A stretch of 64,000 nt of DNA from Limnoglobus roseus (GTDB lineage Bacteria; Planctomycetota; Planctomycetia; Gemmatales; Gemmataceae). Position numbers and translations under genes: made by a program. A model generated the notes under the pieces. That model worked only from the letters and a program-made list of their open reading frames with translations. It did no database searches and had not been told where the DNA came from. Position 1 is the first letter of the stretch; every line of letters begins with the position of its first letter. The stretch lies in the NCBI RefSeq assembly GCF_008254045.1, contig NZ_CP042425.1, positions 8,012,163 to 8,076,162 of the forward strand. Direction: 5' to 3'. Shown here piece by piece: positions 1-8,007 of this stretch.

Positions 1-7
1 GGCCTGA

Positions 8-733
8 TTACCCCTTGCGACGCCGCGCTGGTTTTTTCTGAACTTGACTCGCTTGGGCATCAGTGACATCGTTAATATCCCCCGTCAAAAAGTCGCCGTT
101 GTTCACCCAAACTTTGATCCCGATGTTCCCCTGCGGTGTCACGGCCTCGGTGAACCCGTAGTCCACTTTGCACCGCAGCGTCGACAGCGGGATGCTGCCG
201 TTCATGCCCTTCTCGCACCGGGCCATTTCGGCCCCGCCGAGGCGGCCGGACAGTTGAACCTTCACGCCCTTCGCGCCATTTTCCATTGCGCGGCCGAGGG
301 CATTCTTGATCGTGCGGCGGAAGCTCGACCGCTTCTCCAATTGCTCCGCAATGTCGTGAGCAATGAGCTGCGGGTCGATTTCGGGCCGCGTGACCTCGAT
401 CGTCTTGATTTCAATGTGCCGACGGACCAACTTTTCGAGGGCCTTCGTCAGCTTGTCGATCTTCTCGCCCTTCTTACCGATGATCGCCCCGATCTTACTG
501 GAGTACACGATCACCGTGACCCGCTCCCGGGTTCGCTCGATGCGGATGTCCGAGATCATGGGCCGCGACTCCTTGCGGTCGAGACCCTTCTTCAGGTACT
601 TCGGAATGAAGTTACGGATGATCTGGTCTTCAACCAACAACTCGGCGAAGTCAGACTTGGCCGCGTACCACGCACTACGCCACGGGGTCATGATGCCCAC
701 GCGGAAGCCGGTTGGTCGAACTTTCTGACCCAT
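8..733 (-). CDS. rpsC: 30S ribosomal protein S3
   Basis: This is small-subunit ribosomal protein uS3, which binds 16S rRNA in the head of the 30S subunit and lines the mRNA entry site. The 241-residue product opens with MGQKVRPTGFRVGI, a standard S3 start, followed by a KH domain whose GKKG loop lies near residue 88 and then the conserved S3 C-terminal domain (SGRLGGAEMAR). The basic tail after residue 210 is longer than the rest of the family needs and ends QKKPARRRKG. It is the last gene of the S10 cluster visible here; rplP, rpmC and rpsQ would be expected past the left window edge. It is separated from rplV by 96 bp that carry two hairpins. Confidence 0.98.
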   Translation of the reverse strand: MGQKVRPTGFRVGIMTPWRSAWYAAKSDFAELLVEDQIIRNFIPKYLKKGLDRKESRPMISDIRIERTRERVTVIVYSSKIGAIIGKKGEKIDKLTKALEKLVRRHIEIKTIEVTRPEIDPQLIAHDIAEQLEKRSSFRRTIKNALGRAMENGAKGVKVQLSGRLGGAEMARCEKGMNGSIPLSTLRCKVDYGFTEAVTPQGNIGIKVWVNNGDFLTGDINDVTDAQASQVQKKPARRRKG

Positions 734-749
734 CTCTCAGCCCTCATCC

Positions 750-812
750 GGTGGCCAAAGCCACCCGTGCGATGCCTTAAACGCACAGGGGGACCGGCGA
801 CAGCCGGACCCC
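750..812 (-). other. Two hairpins in the rplV-rpsC spacer
   Basis: The 96-bp spacer between rplV and rpsC holds two inverted repeats. The first, 750-765, has 6-bp perfect arms (GGTGGC / GCCACC) around a 4-base loop. The second, 789-812, has arms of ten positions with one A-A mismatch around the loop GACA. Neither is followed by a T-run in the direction of transcription, so neither looks like a strong intrinsic terminator. RNA processing or control of rpsC translation is possible; that is inference. Confidence 0.45.
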
Positions 813-829
813 TTGCCGGTGTTAGATCC

Positions 830-1246
830 CTATACGCTGACGGGTTGCTCAGCCGCCGGGGCCGTGGCCGCTCCGCGACGAGCCAACTCCAGCTCCTGGG
901 CCGCCTCGAACGCCTCCATGTCCGTCACTGTAACATGGATGTGAGCAAGCCGCTTCAGGATGCCGAACGCGGTACCGCGGGCACGCGGCTGAATCCGCTT
1001 AAACATTGGGCCGTCGTCGATGCGACAAATCGTGACGACAAGCTCGTCCAGATTGCGGCAGCCCTTGTCCTCCGCATTACCGACGGCACTTTTGATAACC
1101 GCCTCGATGAGACGGGCACCGCGGTTCGGGCGGAAGCGGAGCTGCTCAAGAGCCTCGTCCACATTCTTGCCACGGACCAACTGAGCGAACGGCCGCATTT
1201 TGCGGGCAGTCACGTCGGCGAACCGGTGGGTAGCGTTGTAAATCAT
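830..1246 (-). CDS. rplV: 50S ribosomal protein L22
   Basis: This is ribosomal protein uL22, which contacts all domains of 23S rRNA and whose beta-hairpin reaches into the nascent-peptide exit tunnel. The 138-residue product shows the family pattern: an N-terminal region ending in KMRPFAQLVRGKNVDEALEQL, the conserved segment KSAVGNAEDKG, and the hairpin with GPMFKRIQPRARG near residues 90-103. An Ala/Pro-rich tail of about 20 residues (ending APAAEQPVSV) extends beyond the usual family length of about 110. It lies 21 bp downstream of rpsS and is clearly co-transcribed with it. Confidence 0.97.
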   Translation of the reverse strand: MIYNATHRFADVTARKMRPFAQLVRGKNVDEALEQLRFRPNRGARLIEAVIKSAVGNAEDKGCRNLDELVVTICRIDDGPMFKRIQPRARGTAFGILKRLAHIHVTVTDMEAFEAAQELELARRGAATAPAAEQPVSV

Positions 1247-1267
1247 CGCGTCGAAACCTCTCCGCCG

Positions 1268-1555
1268 TTACTTGGCCGCCGGGGCCGCTGCCTTCGCCTT
1301 GCCGCCACTGTGACCCTTGAAGGTCCGAGTCGGCGAGAACTCGCCGAGCTTGTGCCCGACCATCTCTTCCGTCACGTAGACCTTCAAGAACGCCTTGCCG
1401 TTGTGAACCTCGAAGGTCGTCCCAACGAAGTCCGGGAGGATGGTACAGTCACGCGACCACGTCTTGATCGGGGTGCGGTTGTTGCCAGCCTGCTTGGCCA
1501 CCTTCGCGGCCAACCGCTCGTCTACATACGGGCCTTTTTTGATCGACCGACTCAT
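1268..1555 (-). CDS. rpsS: 30S ribosomal protein S19
   Basis: This is ribosomal protein uS19, in the head of the 30S subunit next to S13 and the A-site tRNA region. The 95-residue product begins [15 protein letters not shown] and contains the family core [15 protein letters not shown] and the segment [17 protein letters not shown]. The last ten residues are Ala/Lys-rich, as in many S19 proteins. It sits in the canonical position between rplB and rplV, but with a 110-bp gap to rplB that carries a hairpin. Confidence 0.98.
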   Translation of the reverse strand: MSRSIKKGPYVDERLAAKVAKQAGNNRTPIKTWSRDCTILPDFVGTTFEVHNGKAFLKVYVTEEMVGHKLGEFSPTRTFKGHSGGKAKAAAPAAK

Positions 1556-1575
1556 CCGATACCCCTCATCCCGAT

Positions 1576-1596
1576 CCGCCCGACCCGTTCGGGCGG
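1576..1596 (-). other. Hairpin in the rplB-rpsS spacer
   Basis: A perfect 8-bp inverted repeat (CCGCCCGA / TCGGGCGG) flanks a 5-base loop in the 110-bp gap between rplB and rpsS. No T-run follows it on the transcribed strand. It may be a processing or pausing element within the operon, or a simple GC-rich spacer structure. Confidence 0.45.
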
Positions 1597-1665
1597 CGGC
1601 GGACGGAATATGCTACTGGCCGCGTCATGAATGGCCAGCGAAAACACTGGGAATCAACTCAAGTT

Positions 1666-2532
1666 TTAGCCGTTATGCGTCTGGTGCGCCCCCGCCGGAC
1701 GGCGGCGGACGATGGCCTTGTTCGACGCCTTCCGCTTCTTCCGCGTCTTGCCGCCCTTGGCGAGCACGCCACGCGGCGAACACGGATCACGCCCCCCGGC
1801 GGTCCGGCCTTCACCACCACCCATCGGGTGGTCGACCGGGTTCTGGCTCGTACCACGGTTGTGCGGCTTGCGGCCCATCCACCGCTTCCGGCCGGCCTTG
1901 CCGAGGCTGATGTTCATGTGGTCAGGGTTCGACACACTGCCGATCGTCGCCCGGCACTTGTCACTCACACGCCGCACCTCACCACTGGGCAACGTGATCA
2001 GGGCTTGGCCCTTGTCACGGTTACCGAGCACGGCGGAGCAACCGGCCGAGCGGCAAATCTGCCCGCCCTTGCCCGGCGTCAACTCGACGTTGTGAATCGT
2101 CATGCCGAGGGGAACCTTGCTCAACGGCATGCAGTTCCCAATCTTCGGCTCACTCGTTTCGCCCGACATCACTTTATCGCCGGCCTTAAGGCCGTCCGGC
2201 GAGAGGATGTACGCCTTCGTCTTGGTATCGTTAGAATACTGAATCAGCGCAATCCGAGCCGAGCGACAGGGGTCGTACTCAACCGAGAGAACGACAGCCT
2301 CAACGCCGTCTTGTTTACGCTTGAAGTCGATAACCCGGTACCGCTGCTTGTGACCGCCACCACGGAACCGGCTAGTGACGATGCCGTGGTGGTTACGACC
2401 GCCCTTCTTGGGGAGCGGCTTCAGCAACGACTTTTCCGGTGCGTTGACACGCGGCTCGGTACACTCAGCGAAGTCCGAAACGGACCCACCGCGGCGTCCC
2501 GCAGAAGTCGGCTTATAGTACTTGATGCCCAT
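1666..2532 (-). CDS. rplB: 50S ribosomal protein L2
   Basis: This is ribosomal protein uL2, the primary 23S rRNA binder needed for subunit association and peptidyl-transferase assembly. The 288-residue protein starts MGIKYYKPTSAGRRGGSVSD and carries the L2 landmarks: NHHGIVTSRFRGGGHKQRYR near residue 48, the SH3-like core, and the C-terminal segment ending in the DHPMGGGEGR motif near residue 236. The family's conserved histidine lies in that last motif. The tail KRKASNKAIVRRRPAGAHQ is basic. The gene follows rplW in the usual S10 order, but after an unusually long 102-bp gap. Confidence 0.98.
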   Translation of the reverse strand: MGIKYYKPTSAGRRGGSVSDFAECTEPRVNAPEKSLLKPLPKKGGRNHHGIVTSRFRGGGHKQRYRVIDFKRKQDGVEAVVLSVEYDPCRSARIALIQYSNDTKTKAYILSPDGLKAGDKVMSGETSEPKIGNCMPLSKVPLGMTIHNVELTPGKGGQICRSAGCSAVLGNRDKGQALITLPSGEVRRVSDKCRATIGSVSNPDHMNISLGKAGRKRWMGRKPHNRGTSQNPVDHPMGGGEGRTAGGRDPCSPRGVLAKGGKTRKKRKASNKAIVRRRPAGAHQTHNG

Positions 2533-2605
2533 GAGAAACTCTCAGTTCTGAGCGGCGGGTGACGAGCTAACGCCCAATCCGGCACTCCGTATACCTTCAA
2601 GAACC

Positions 2606-2622
2606 GCGAGGCCCTGCCTCGC
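2606..2622 (-). other. Hairpin in the rplW-rplB spacer
   Basis: A perfect 7-bp inverted repeat (GCGAGGC / GCCTCGC) with a 3-base loop sits in the 102-bp gap between rplW and rplB. No T-run follows. Similar compact hairpins lie in other spacers of this cluster. Confidence 0.45.
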
Positions 2623-2634
2623 AACCCATCACTG

Positions 2635-2997
2635 TTAGAAGAAGTCGATCTTGTCTTCTTCATTCAGAGTCACGATCGCCTTCTTCCAACTCGGCTGCTG
2701 ACCCATGCTTTGGCGGAAGCGAGCCTGCTTACCCTTGCGGGTCTGCGTGCGAACACTCTCGACCCGCACGTTGAACAACTCTTTGACCGCCGCTGCGATC
2801 TGAACCTTCGTCGCGATCGGGTTCACCATGAACGTGTACGAGTTGTACCGCGTGCTTTGGTGGGTACCCTTTTCCGTCACCAGCGGACGAATGACGATCT
2901 GGTACGGCCGCAATTCGATCCCCGGCTCGCCGTGAACCGTGGGCTGGCGGTTGGCCAACTTGCGAACGTACTTTGCTGGTCGTGGTCGTGTACGCAT
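2635..2997 (-). CDS. rplW: 50S ribosomal protein L23
   Basis: This is ribosomal protein uL23, which sits at the tunnel exit and serves as docking site for trigger factor and the signal recognition particle. The 120-residue product has the core motif IRPLVTEKGT near residue 36, followed by the NSYTFMVNPIATKVQIAAAV segment and the family's RRxKxxR-like basic loop (TQTRKGKQARFRQ). About 30 N-terminal residues (MRTRPRPAKYVRKLANRQ onward) precede the usual start of the fold and are extra compared with typical proteins of about 95 residues. The start is ATG with GGAG about ten bases upstream. Confidence 0.96.
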   Translation of the reverse strand: MRTRPRPAKYVRKLANRQPTVHGEPGIELRPYQIVIRPLVTEKGTHQSTRYNSYTFMVNPIATKVQIAAAVKELFNVRVESVRTQTRKGKQARFRQSMGQQPSWKKAIVTLNEEDKIDFF

Positions 2998-3044
2998 GAC
3001 TGACAGTCTCCGCGCTCGGCTGGGCCTCGCGGCTCTCGGTTAAG

Positions 3045-3791
3045 TTATTTCTTGGAGGTCTTCGTCTTCAGGGCTTCCAGGGCGGCCTTCGTCAAGACCA
3101 ACCGCTTTTGCTTCAGCACCGTGTAGGCGTTGAACTCGGCCGTCGGCAGCACTTCCACGCCGCTGATATTCCGAGCCGACTTGTACACGTTTTGGTCGAG
3201 ATTTTCCGTGCCGATCAGCACCGTCGTGTCCAACAGCGACACATCCTTTTCGCGACCATCACTCAACGTCTTCTTGCCGATCTTGATCCCCTTCAGGACG
3301 CTCGACACGTCCTTCGTCTTCGGCGACGTGAACGCCAACTCGTCGAGGATGACCGCCTCCTTGTCCGTCAACTTGCTGAGAATCGCCATCCGCGTCGCAG
3401 CCTGGACAGCCTTCTTCGGCAGGTGATATTCGTAATCGCGAGGCTTCGGCCCCTTCGCCGTACCACCACCGCGACGCTTGTTCGTCCGCTTGGTGCCGGC
3501 CCGGGCGTTGCCGGTACCCTTTTGGCGGAACAACTTCTTCGTGCTGCCCGCGACCTGACCGCGGCGGAGCGTACTGTGCGTCCCGGCTCGCTGGTTTGCC
3601 AGGTACATCAACACGACGTCGTGCAACAGTTGGCGGCTAATCTTGCCACCCTTGGCGAAGTCGGCCGGATCAATTTCAACCGTCCCGACTTCCGCACCCT
3701 GCTTGTTGACGACAGGCACGCTGAACTTGCCCGTCACCTCGATAACGAGGGGGCGTTCGGTCGGCGTCGTTTCGGTAGCGTCCGCGGACAT
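3045..3791 (-). CDS. rplD: 50S ribosomal protein L4
   Basis: This is ribosomal protein uL4, which binds 23S rRNA and lines the narrowest part of the exit tunnel. In E. coli L4 also represses its own operon. The protein contains the family signature LMYLANQRAGTHSTLRRGQV and the tunnel loop GSTKKLFRQKGTGNAR, then the conserved domain ending in KRLVLTKAALEALK. I chose the ATG at 3791 (248 residues) because AAGGG lies nine bases upstream; an in-frame TTG at 3800 would add three residues. The upstream neighbour is rpsJ rather than the expected rplC. Confidence 0.97.
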   Translation of the reverse strand: MSADATETTPTERPLVIEVTGKFSVPVVNKQGAEVGTVEIDPADFAKGGKISRQLLHDVVLMYLANQRAGTHSTLRRGQVAGSTKKLFRQKGTGNARAGTKRTNKRRGGGTAKGPKPRDYEYHLPKKAVQAATRMAILSKLTDKEAVILDELAFTSPKTKDVSSVLKGIKIGKKTLSDGREKDVSLLDTTVLIGTENLDQNVYKSARNISGVEVLPTAEFNAYTVLKQKRLVLTKAALEALKTKTSKK

Positions 3792-3831
3792 GGCGTCCAA
3801 CCCTTAATACTGTTCGCAATAGAAATCCCGC

Positions 3832-3858
3832 CACCGCGAGTCGCGAAAACTCGCGGTG
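3832..3858 (-). other. Hairpin where rplC would be expected
   Basis: A perfect 9-bp inverted repeat (CACCGCGAG / CTCGCGGTG) with a 9-base loop sits in the gap between rpsJ and rplD, the position normally filled by rplC. A related 8-bp hairpin core (ACACCGCG / CGCGGTGT) recurs upstream of glgP at 22661-22688. It could act on the rplD leader, possibly by mimicking the L4 or another ribosomal-protein binding site. That role is inference. Confidence 0.45.
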
Positions 3859-3921
3859 TGCATGGGAACCGAGTGTTATACAACGGGGAGCCACGTCGGC
3901 CAGCGGATTTCTCCGCCGCGG

Positions 3922-4245
3922 TCAAATCACGCGGATTTGGATGTCAACGCCCGGCGGGAGGCTCAACCCTTTATTCAGGGCTTCAATCGTCTTCTGCGTG
4001 GGCTGCAGGATGTCGATCAACCGCTTGTGGGTGCGAATCTCAAACTGTTCGCGCGACTTCCGGTCGATGTGCGGGCTGCGCAACACGGTGTACCGTTCGA
4101 CCCGCGTCGGCAGTGGGATCGGCCCGTGCACTTCGGCGTTCGTCTGGATCGCCGTCTGCACGATTTCCGCCGCCGTCCGGTCGAGGACTTCGTGATCGTA
4201 GCCTTCCATCCGGATGCGGATGCGTTCGCTGGCCGTGCCCGCCAT
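3922..4245 (-). CDS. rpsJ: 30S ribosomal protein S10
   Basis: This is ribosomal protein uS10, which sits in the 30S head and in E. coli also partners NusB in antitermination. The product has [16 protein letters not shown] at its N-terminus, the [19 protein letters not shown] loop, and [17 protein letters not shown], all diagnostic of S10. I place the start at the ATG at 4245 (107 residues) because GGGAAG lies about seven bases upstream and S10 normally begins just before this strand. An in-frame ATG at 4284 would add 13 Asn-rich residues and lacks a good ribosome-binding site. It heads the S10 cluster in this window, 77 bp from the WD40-protein gene that ends upstream. Confidence 0.96.
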   Translation of the reverse strand: MAGTASERIRIRMEGYDHEVLDRTAAEIVQTAIQTNAEVHGPIPLPTRVERYTVLRSPHIDRKSREQFEIRTHKRLIDILQPTQKTIEALNKGLSLPPGVDIQIRVI

Positions 4246-4361
4246 GCCGTACTTCCCGTTATTGTTGTTCGGTTCCTGTTCCATCCGACGCCAACCGCGT
4301 CAGTGGGGGAGAGAATGAGATTATGGCCGACATGCCAAAACGTCAAGTTTCCATGAAGAAA

Positions 4362-6773
4362 TTAGCCGCCCAAACGAGCGAGAGCCTGCTTCGCTTCGCG
4401 GGTCAACGCCGCACCAGAAGCACCCGCGGCCCATCCTTTTAGAAGCAATTTCGCGTACGACGTGCCGCACCATTCGACAAGTTCCACGATGCGTACCCGC
4501 CGCACAGAATTTGGAGAATCGGGTTGTAGTGTGACGAGGATTTTTTCCAACCGTTGACGCACTTCTGGCGAACTTGTTTGTTGCAGGCTGGCGCGCAACT
4601 CGATCTCAATGGTGTCAGCAAGTCCCCTCAATTCTTTCGAAGCGGCTTCACGTTTTGCGAAAGCTGGTGCGTCCAGTGATTCGAAGAGAGCAGTGAGCGT
4701 TTCCGCTCGAACGGCAGCCGCCGGTTGAACCTTTTCGCGGATGAACTGAAGTGTCGAATTCGGGGCCGCGGCGAGTCTCCGCAGAGCGTCAAAAGCAGCC
4801 TTTGAGTCATCGCCGAGCAACGCCTCCCAGAGCGAATTTAGCGACTCGCGATCCAGGCGTTTCGGCAAGTCGAGCATCGTCCCACGGAGATCGTAGAGGT
4901 GGACCGGGGCCGTGGTGCTGTGGATGGCGAGCAGGCGAGCGTCAGTGCTAAATGCCATCGAGATCGCATAATCAGTCAAGGGAATCGAGTGTCGAACTTT
5001 CCCAGACTGAGTTTCCCACAAGTGAACTGCCGCATCTTCCTCATGAACCACGGCCAAGATCCTAGCATCAGGGCTGAAAGCGGGCAGACACATCTGTGTA
5101 TTTGCTGCCCGTCGCGGTAGTTGCCGAGCTTCAAACGTGGACAGATCTACGATCGACAAATACAGGCCGTGACACAGGATCGCCTTGCGACCTGACAGAT
5201 CGAAGAGAGCGCCCCATGCGCGAGAATCGTGGTGATTGTTGATCTTCGGCCATTGCGGATGCAATTTCCCCGTCGTGAGGTCCAACAATTTCACGGTAGA
5301 GAGATGCGGACTGCCATACTGCGGGCAAAGCACGGCAAAGCGGCCATCGGGCGAGAAGGAACACTCGCACGCCTCTGCCGGATGAGACTTCAATTCTTTT
5401 CGTGTGCCGACATCCCAAATTTGCAACAGTTTCGGCCCGTTTACAAACAACCGTCTCCCATCCGCCCCCGAGCGAATTGCCGGCGGCCACGGCAGATCGA
5501 GATCGGCCTTCAGCTTCGCCACATCGTCCGTCAGACCTCGTACCTGTAGGGTCTTCGCCGTAGCAATCGCATAGTCCTTGCCATTCGGTAGAAATCGGCA
5601 CGTCGAGTCGTTGTACGGGACCGTCTTCAGCACCTGCCCCGTGGCAACATCAACAAGGTATCCGTCATCTTCGCCGTCGGAGTGAAACGCGAGTTTCTGC
5701 CCGTCGGCCGTAAACTCCATCGTGTTCGTCGCCAACTCGAACCGGTCCTCCACCGGCGGCAATCGCCGGCCATTAACCGTGTCGTGGAGCGTCAATCGGT
5801 ACCGGATGCCCCCGATCGCCAGGCACGTGCCATCGGGCGAAAGGGCCAACTTGGTTGCCGTTGCACGCGACAACCCCTTAGCGAGGGTCGTGACGGCCTT
5901 TGTCGCACGGTCGATCCGCACGAGTTCGCTGTCGCGTAACCCGAAGATCGTTCGCCTATCCCGCGAGTACGTTGGGGAATAGAACGACTGCGATTCGGTC
6001 AAGTCTCGCCGCTGCTCCGTCTTCAGGTCGATCACCTCGACGAAGAATTTTTTCTCCCCTTCGTGGACGAGACACAACTCGCGGCCGTCCGGCGAAAGCA
6101 CGGCGTCGCGGCTCAACCGTCCGAGAGTTGGGACGCCACTGAACGGCATGTTCCCGGTGGCGATTTCGCGGACCTCGAACCAACTCGGGAAGACCGCCAA
6201 CAGCAGACGATTGTCCGCCGAGATCGCCAGGGTGTGCGGCTCGGAATCGGACACCGCCAGCCGGGTCTCGCCCACCTTCTCCCGCGTGTGGGTGTCGAAG
6301 ACGCGCACCAGCCCGCTATCCCGCACCGCCATCCGCGTTCCGTCGGGCGAGAAGCACACGCCCGTGGCATCTTTGAACCGCATCTGCGTTGTGACCGTCC
6401 CGGCTCGAACGTCGCGGACGCGGAATTGTACCTCGGACTCGTTGCCGTCACGAACCACCACGGCGTACACGAACTTGCCGTCGATCCGCCAGGCCGATGC
6501 GTTGTGCAGATATCCCGGGTGGTCGTCGAACCGAAGGCGAACGCCAGTTCGGGCGTCCCACGTCGAAATCGTCTGGCGGTCGGTAATGCCGAGGATCTGG
6601 CGGCCGTCGGGCGAGAAGTGAACTTCGGAAAGCCAGCCGTCGTGCCGAAACCGCGTGCTGCCGATGCGGGCGATCACCCCCGGCGGCAGCGGCACGCCCT
6701 CGGCGTCCACGCGGATCGGCCCCCAATCGGCGACGGCAACGGCACAAACGACCACGGCGGCAATCGATGTCAT
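4362..6773 (-). CDS. WD40-type beta-propeller protein, Gemmata type
   Basis: This 803-residue protein has a hydrophobic N-terminus (MTSIAAVVVCAVAVA) consistent with export. It is then built of repeated blades with FSPDG, LSPDG or FSxDA turns at the end of strands (for example HFSPDGRQIL, CFSPDGTRMA, AFSPDARILA), typical of WD40/YVTN-like propellers. Around residues 655-755 is a helical region with KREAASKELRGL and SSPEVRQRLEKIL, the C-terminal repeat that follows WD40 domains in many Gemmata proteins. No catalytic domain is visible, so a scaffold or binding role is inferred. It is the last gene of the minus-strand run that starts at the kinase, 51 bp after the glycosyltransferase fusion. Confidence 0.85.
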   Translation of the reverse strand: MTSIAAVVVCAVAVADWGPIRVDAEGVPLPPGVIARIGSTRFRHDGWLSEVHFSPDGRQILGITDRQTISTWDARTGVRLRFDDHPGYLHNASAWRIDGKFVYAVVVRDGNESEVQFRVRDVRAGTVTTQMRFKDATGVCFSPDGTRMAVRDSGLVRVFDTHTREKVGETRLAVSDSEPHTLAISADNRLLLAVFPSWFEVREIATGNMPFSGVPTLGRLSRDAVLSPDGRELCLVHEGEKKFFVEVIDLKTEQRRDLTESQSFYSPTYSRDRRTIFGLRDSELVRIDRATKAVTTLAKGLSRATATKLALSPDGTCLAIGGIRYRLTLHDTVNGRRLPPVEDRFELATNTMEFTADGQKLAFHSDGEDDGYLVDVATGQVLKTVPYNDSTCRFLPNGKDYAIATAKTLQVRGLTDDVAKLKADLDLPWPPAIRSGADGRRLFVNGPKLLQIWDVGTRKELKSHPAEACECSFSPDGRFAVLCPQYGSPHLSTVKLLDLTTGKLHPQWPKINNHHDSRAWGALFDLSGRKAILCHGLYLSIVDLSTFEARQLPRRAANTQMCLPAFSPDARILAVVHEEDAAVHLWETQSGKVRHSIPLTDYAISMAFSTDARLLAIHSTTAPVHLYDLRGTMLDLPKRLDRESLNSLWEALLGDDSKAAFDALRRLAAAPNSTLQFIREKVQPAAAVRAETLTALFESLDAPAFAKREAASKELRGLADTIEIELRASLQQTSSPEVRQRLEKILVTLQPDSPNSVRRVRIVELVEWCGTSYAKLLLKGWAAGASGAALTREAKQALARLGG

Positions 6774-6824
6774 GCCACCAGCGTACCCGCGCGGCCGGCC
6801 GGGGCCAAGAACTTCCCGCCCTGC

Positions 6825-7988
6825 TCAGGTTTGAAACACGCCGAGGTAATCGGCCTGCGCGACCCGTCGCCAACCGTGTTCCCGCGCTGCGGCGTCCACA
6901 CCTCGGCGAACGTCGGGCCAATTCGGGTCCGGGTAGTCGTGGACGGCGAGAAGCCCCTTCGGCTTCAACGCGGCGTGGGCGAGTCGGAGGTCGCGGCGGA
7001 CGCTCTTCGCGTCGTGTTCCCCGTCGAGGAAGATCAGGTCGAATTTCCCGCTCGCGGGCAGGTTGTATCGGAACGATCCCTCGCGGAAATCTACCGCCCC
7101 GGTCAGCTCGAAGCGGGCGAGCCATTCCCGAGCCGACCGGGATTTCAGCGGGTCGATCGAGAGTAGCGATTTCGCCGACTGGGCCAGGGCCACGGTGCTA
7201 CGGCCGTGGCGACGGCCGAGTTCCAGGACGCGGCGGCCGCGGGCCAGTTCCCACAGCAGCCGGCCTTCGCGATAACTGAGCCAGCCGGGGACGCCTTCGG
7301 GGTGGCGGTACGCCCCGACCGCGGGCGGCGAGAATTGCAGTCCAGGGGCAAAATCCGGTGCGTAAATGGGCGGCGTGCCGAACGCGCTGATGAGTTGGTT
7401 GTGCTCGACCAGGCACGGGAAAGAGTACCACAGGGGCCAGCCTTCCTGGTGGACGATGTTGAGCACGCGGGCGTCTTGACCGCCGGACTGGGCGTCCCAG
7501 TGCTGGAGAAAGACGCCCAACCCGCCGCGGCTGAAAACGTAGGCTTGTGAGCCGCAGAGGCGGAACTTCTGCCAGAGGTGGCCGGGGCCGTAAACGAGCG
7601 ACGGCCGTGCGAGCCGGTAGTGCAACTCCGGGCACTCCCGCTGCCAGGGGTCTTGAATCGTGTCGGGGATGAACAGGCTGCCCCAGTGCAACTGCCCCGT
7701 CGTCATGGGGTGCCAGTTCGTCAGATTCTGCCAGAGGTGGCGGTTAACAAAAACGTCGTCTTCCAGCACCACCGCCCACCACGCGCGGTCGTCCCAGGCC
7801 CGCTGGAGAACGGTGCGGTACATGCGAGACGTGCTGTCCCAGCCCACGGGCCAGTCCGCGGGTTGGGTCAGTACGACGGGGTCGCCCGGCCAATCGCTCT
7901 CGCGAATCGAGGCGAGCGTTTGAGACAGCACGGTTTCCCGGCCCGGGCACGTCACGACGTACAGCCCGATCAACGGCGGCTTCGGCAT
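6825..7988 (-). CDS. Glycosyltransferase-like / SAM methyltransferase fusion
   Basis: This 387-residue protein appears to join two domains. Residues 1-200 look like a glycosyltransferase of the GT-A type: the N-terminal strand PLIGLYVVTCPGR, then VVLEDDVFVN with an acidic metal-binding-like EDDV motif, then FIPDT and a long aromatic-rich region. Residues 235-387 look like a class I methyltransferase of the Methyltransf_24 type: RRVLELGRRHGRSTVALA (SAM-binding loop), LLSIDPLKS, FDLIFLDGEHD and LAVHDYPDP. I start at the ATG at 7988, 19 bp after the Gly/Cys-rich gene, because upstream in-frame sequence overlaps that gene; no clear Shine-Dalgarno is present, so coupling to the upstream gene is likely. 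The acceptor substrate is unknown. Confidence 0.75.
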   Translation of the reverse strand: MPKPPLIGLYVVTCPGRETVLSQTLASIRESDWPGDPVVLTQPADWPVGWDSTSRMYRTVLQRAWDDRAWWAVVLEDDVFVNRHLWQNLTNWHPMTTGQLHWGSLFIPDTIQDPWQRECPELHYRLARPSLVYGPGHLWQKFRLCGSQAYVFSRGGLGVFLQHWDAQSGGQDARVLNIVHQEGWPLWYSFPCLVEHNQLISAFGTPPIYAPDFAPGLQFSPPAVGAYRHPEGVPGWLSYREGRLLWELARGRRVLELGRRHGRSTVALAQSAKSLLSIDPLKSRSAREWLARFELTGAVDFREGSFRYNLPASGKFDLIFLDGEHDAKSVRRDLRLAHAALKPKGLLAVHDYPDPNWPDVRRGVDAAAREHGWRRVAQADYLGVFQT

Positions 7989-8007
7989 AACGAGGGGTGA
8001 ACCCGGG

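Noticed and set aside
44-1630. Long plus-strand open frame across the rpsC-rplV-rpsS genes
   Set aside because: It is antisense to three certain ribosomal genes, has no ribosome-binding site and gives an arginine- and leucine-rich product typical of GC-rich shadow frames.
3801-3921. Possible rplC remnant between rpsJ and rplD
   Set aside because: No frame in the gap shows L3 motifs, so it is treated as absence rather than a pseudogene.
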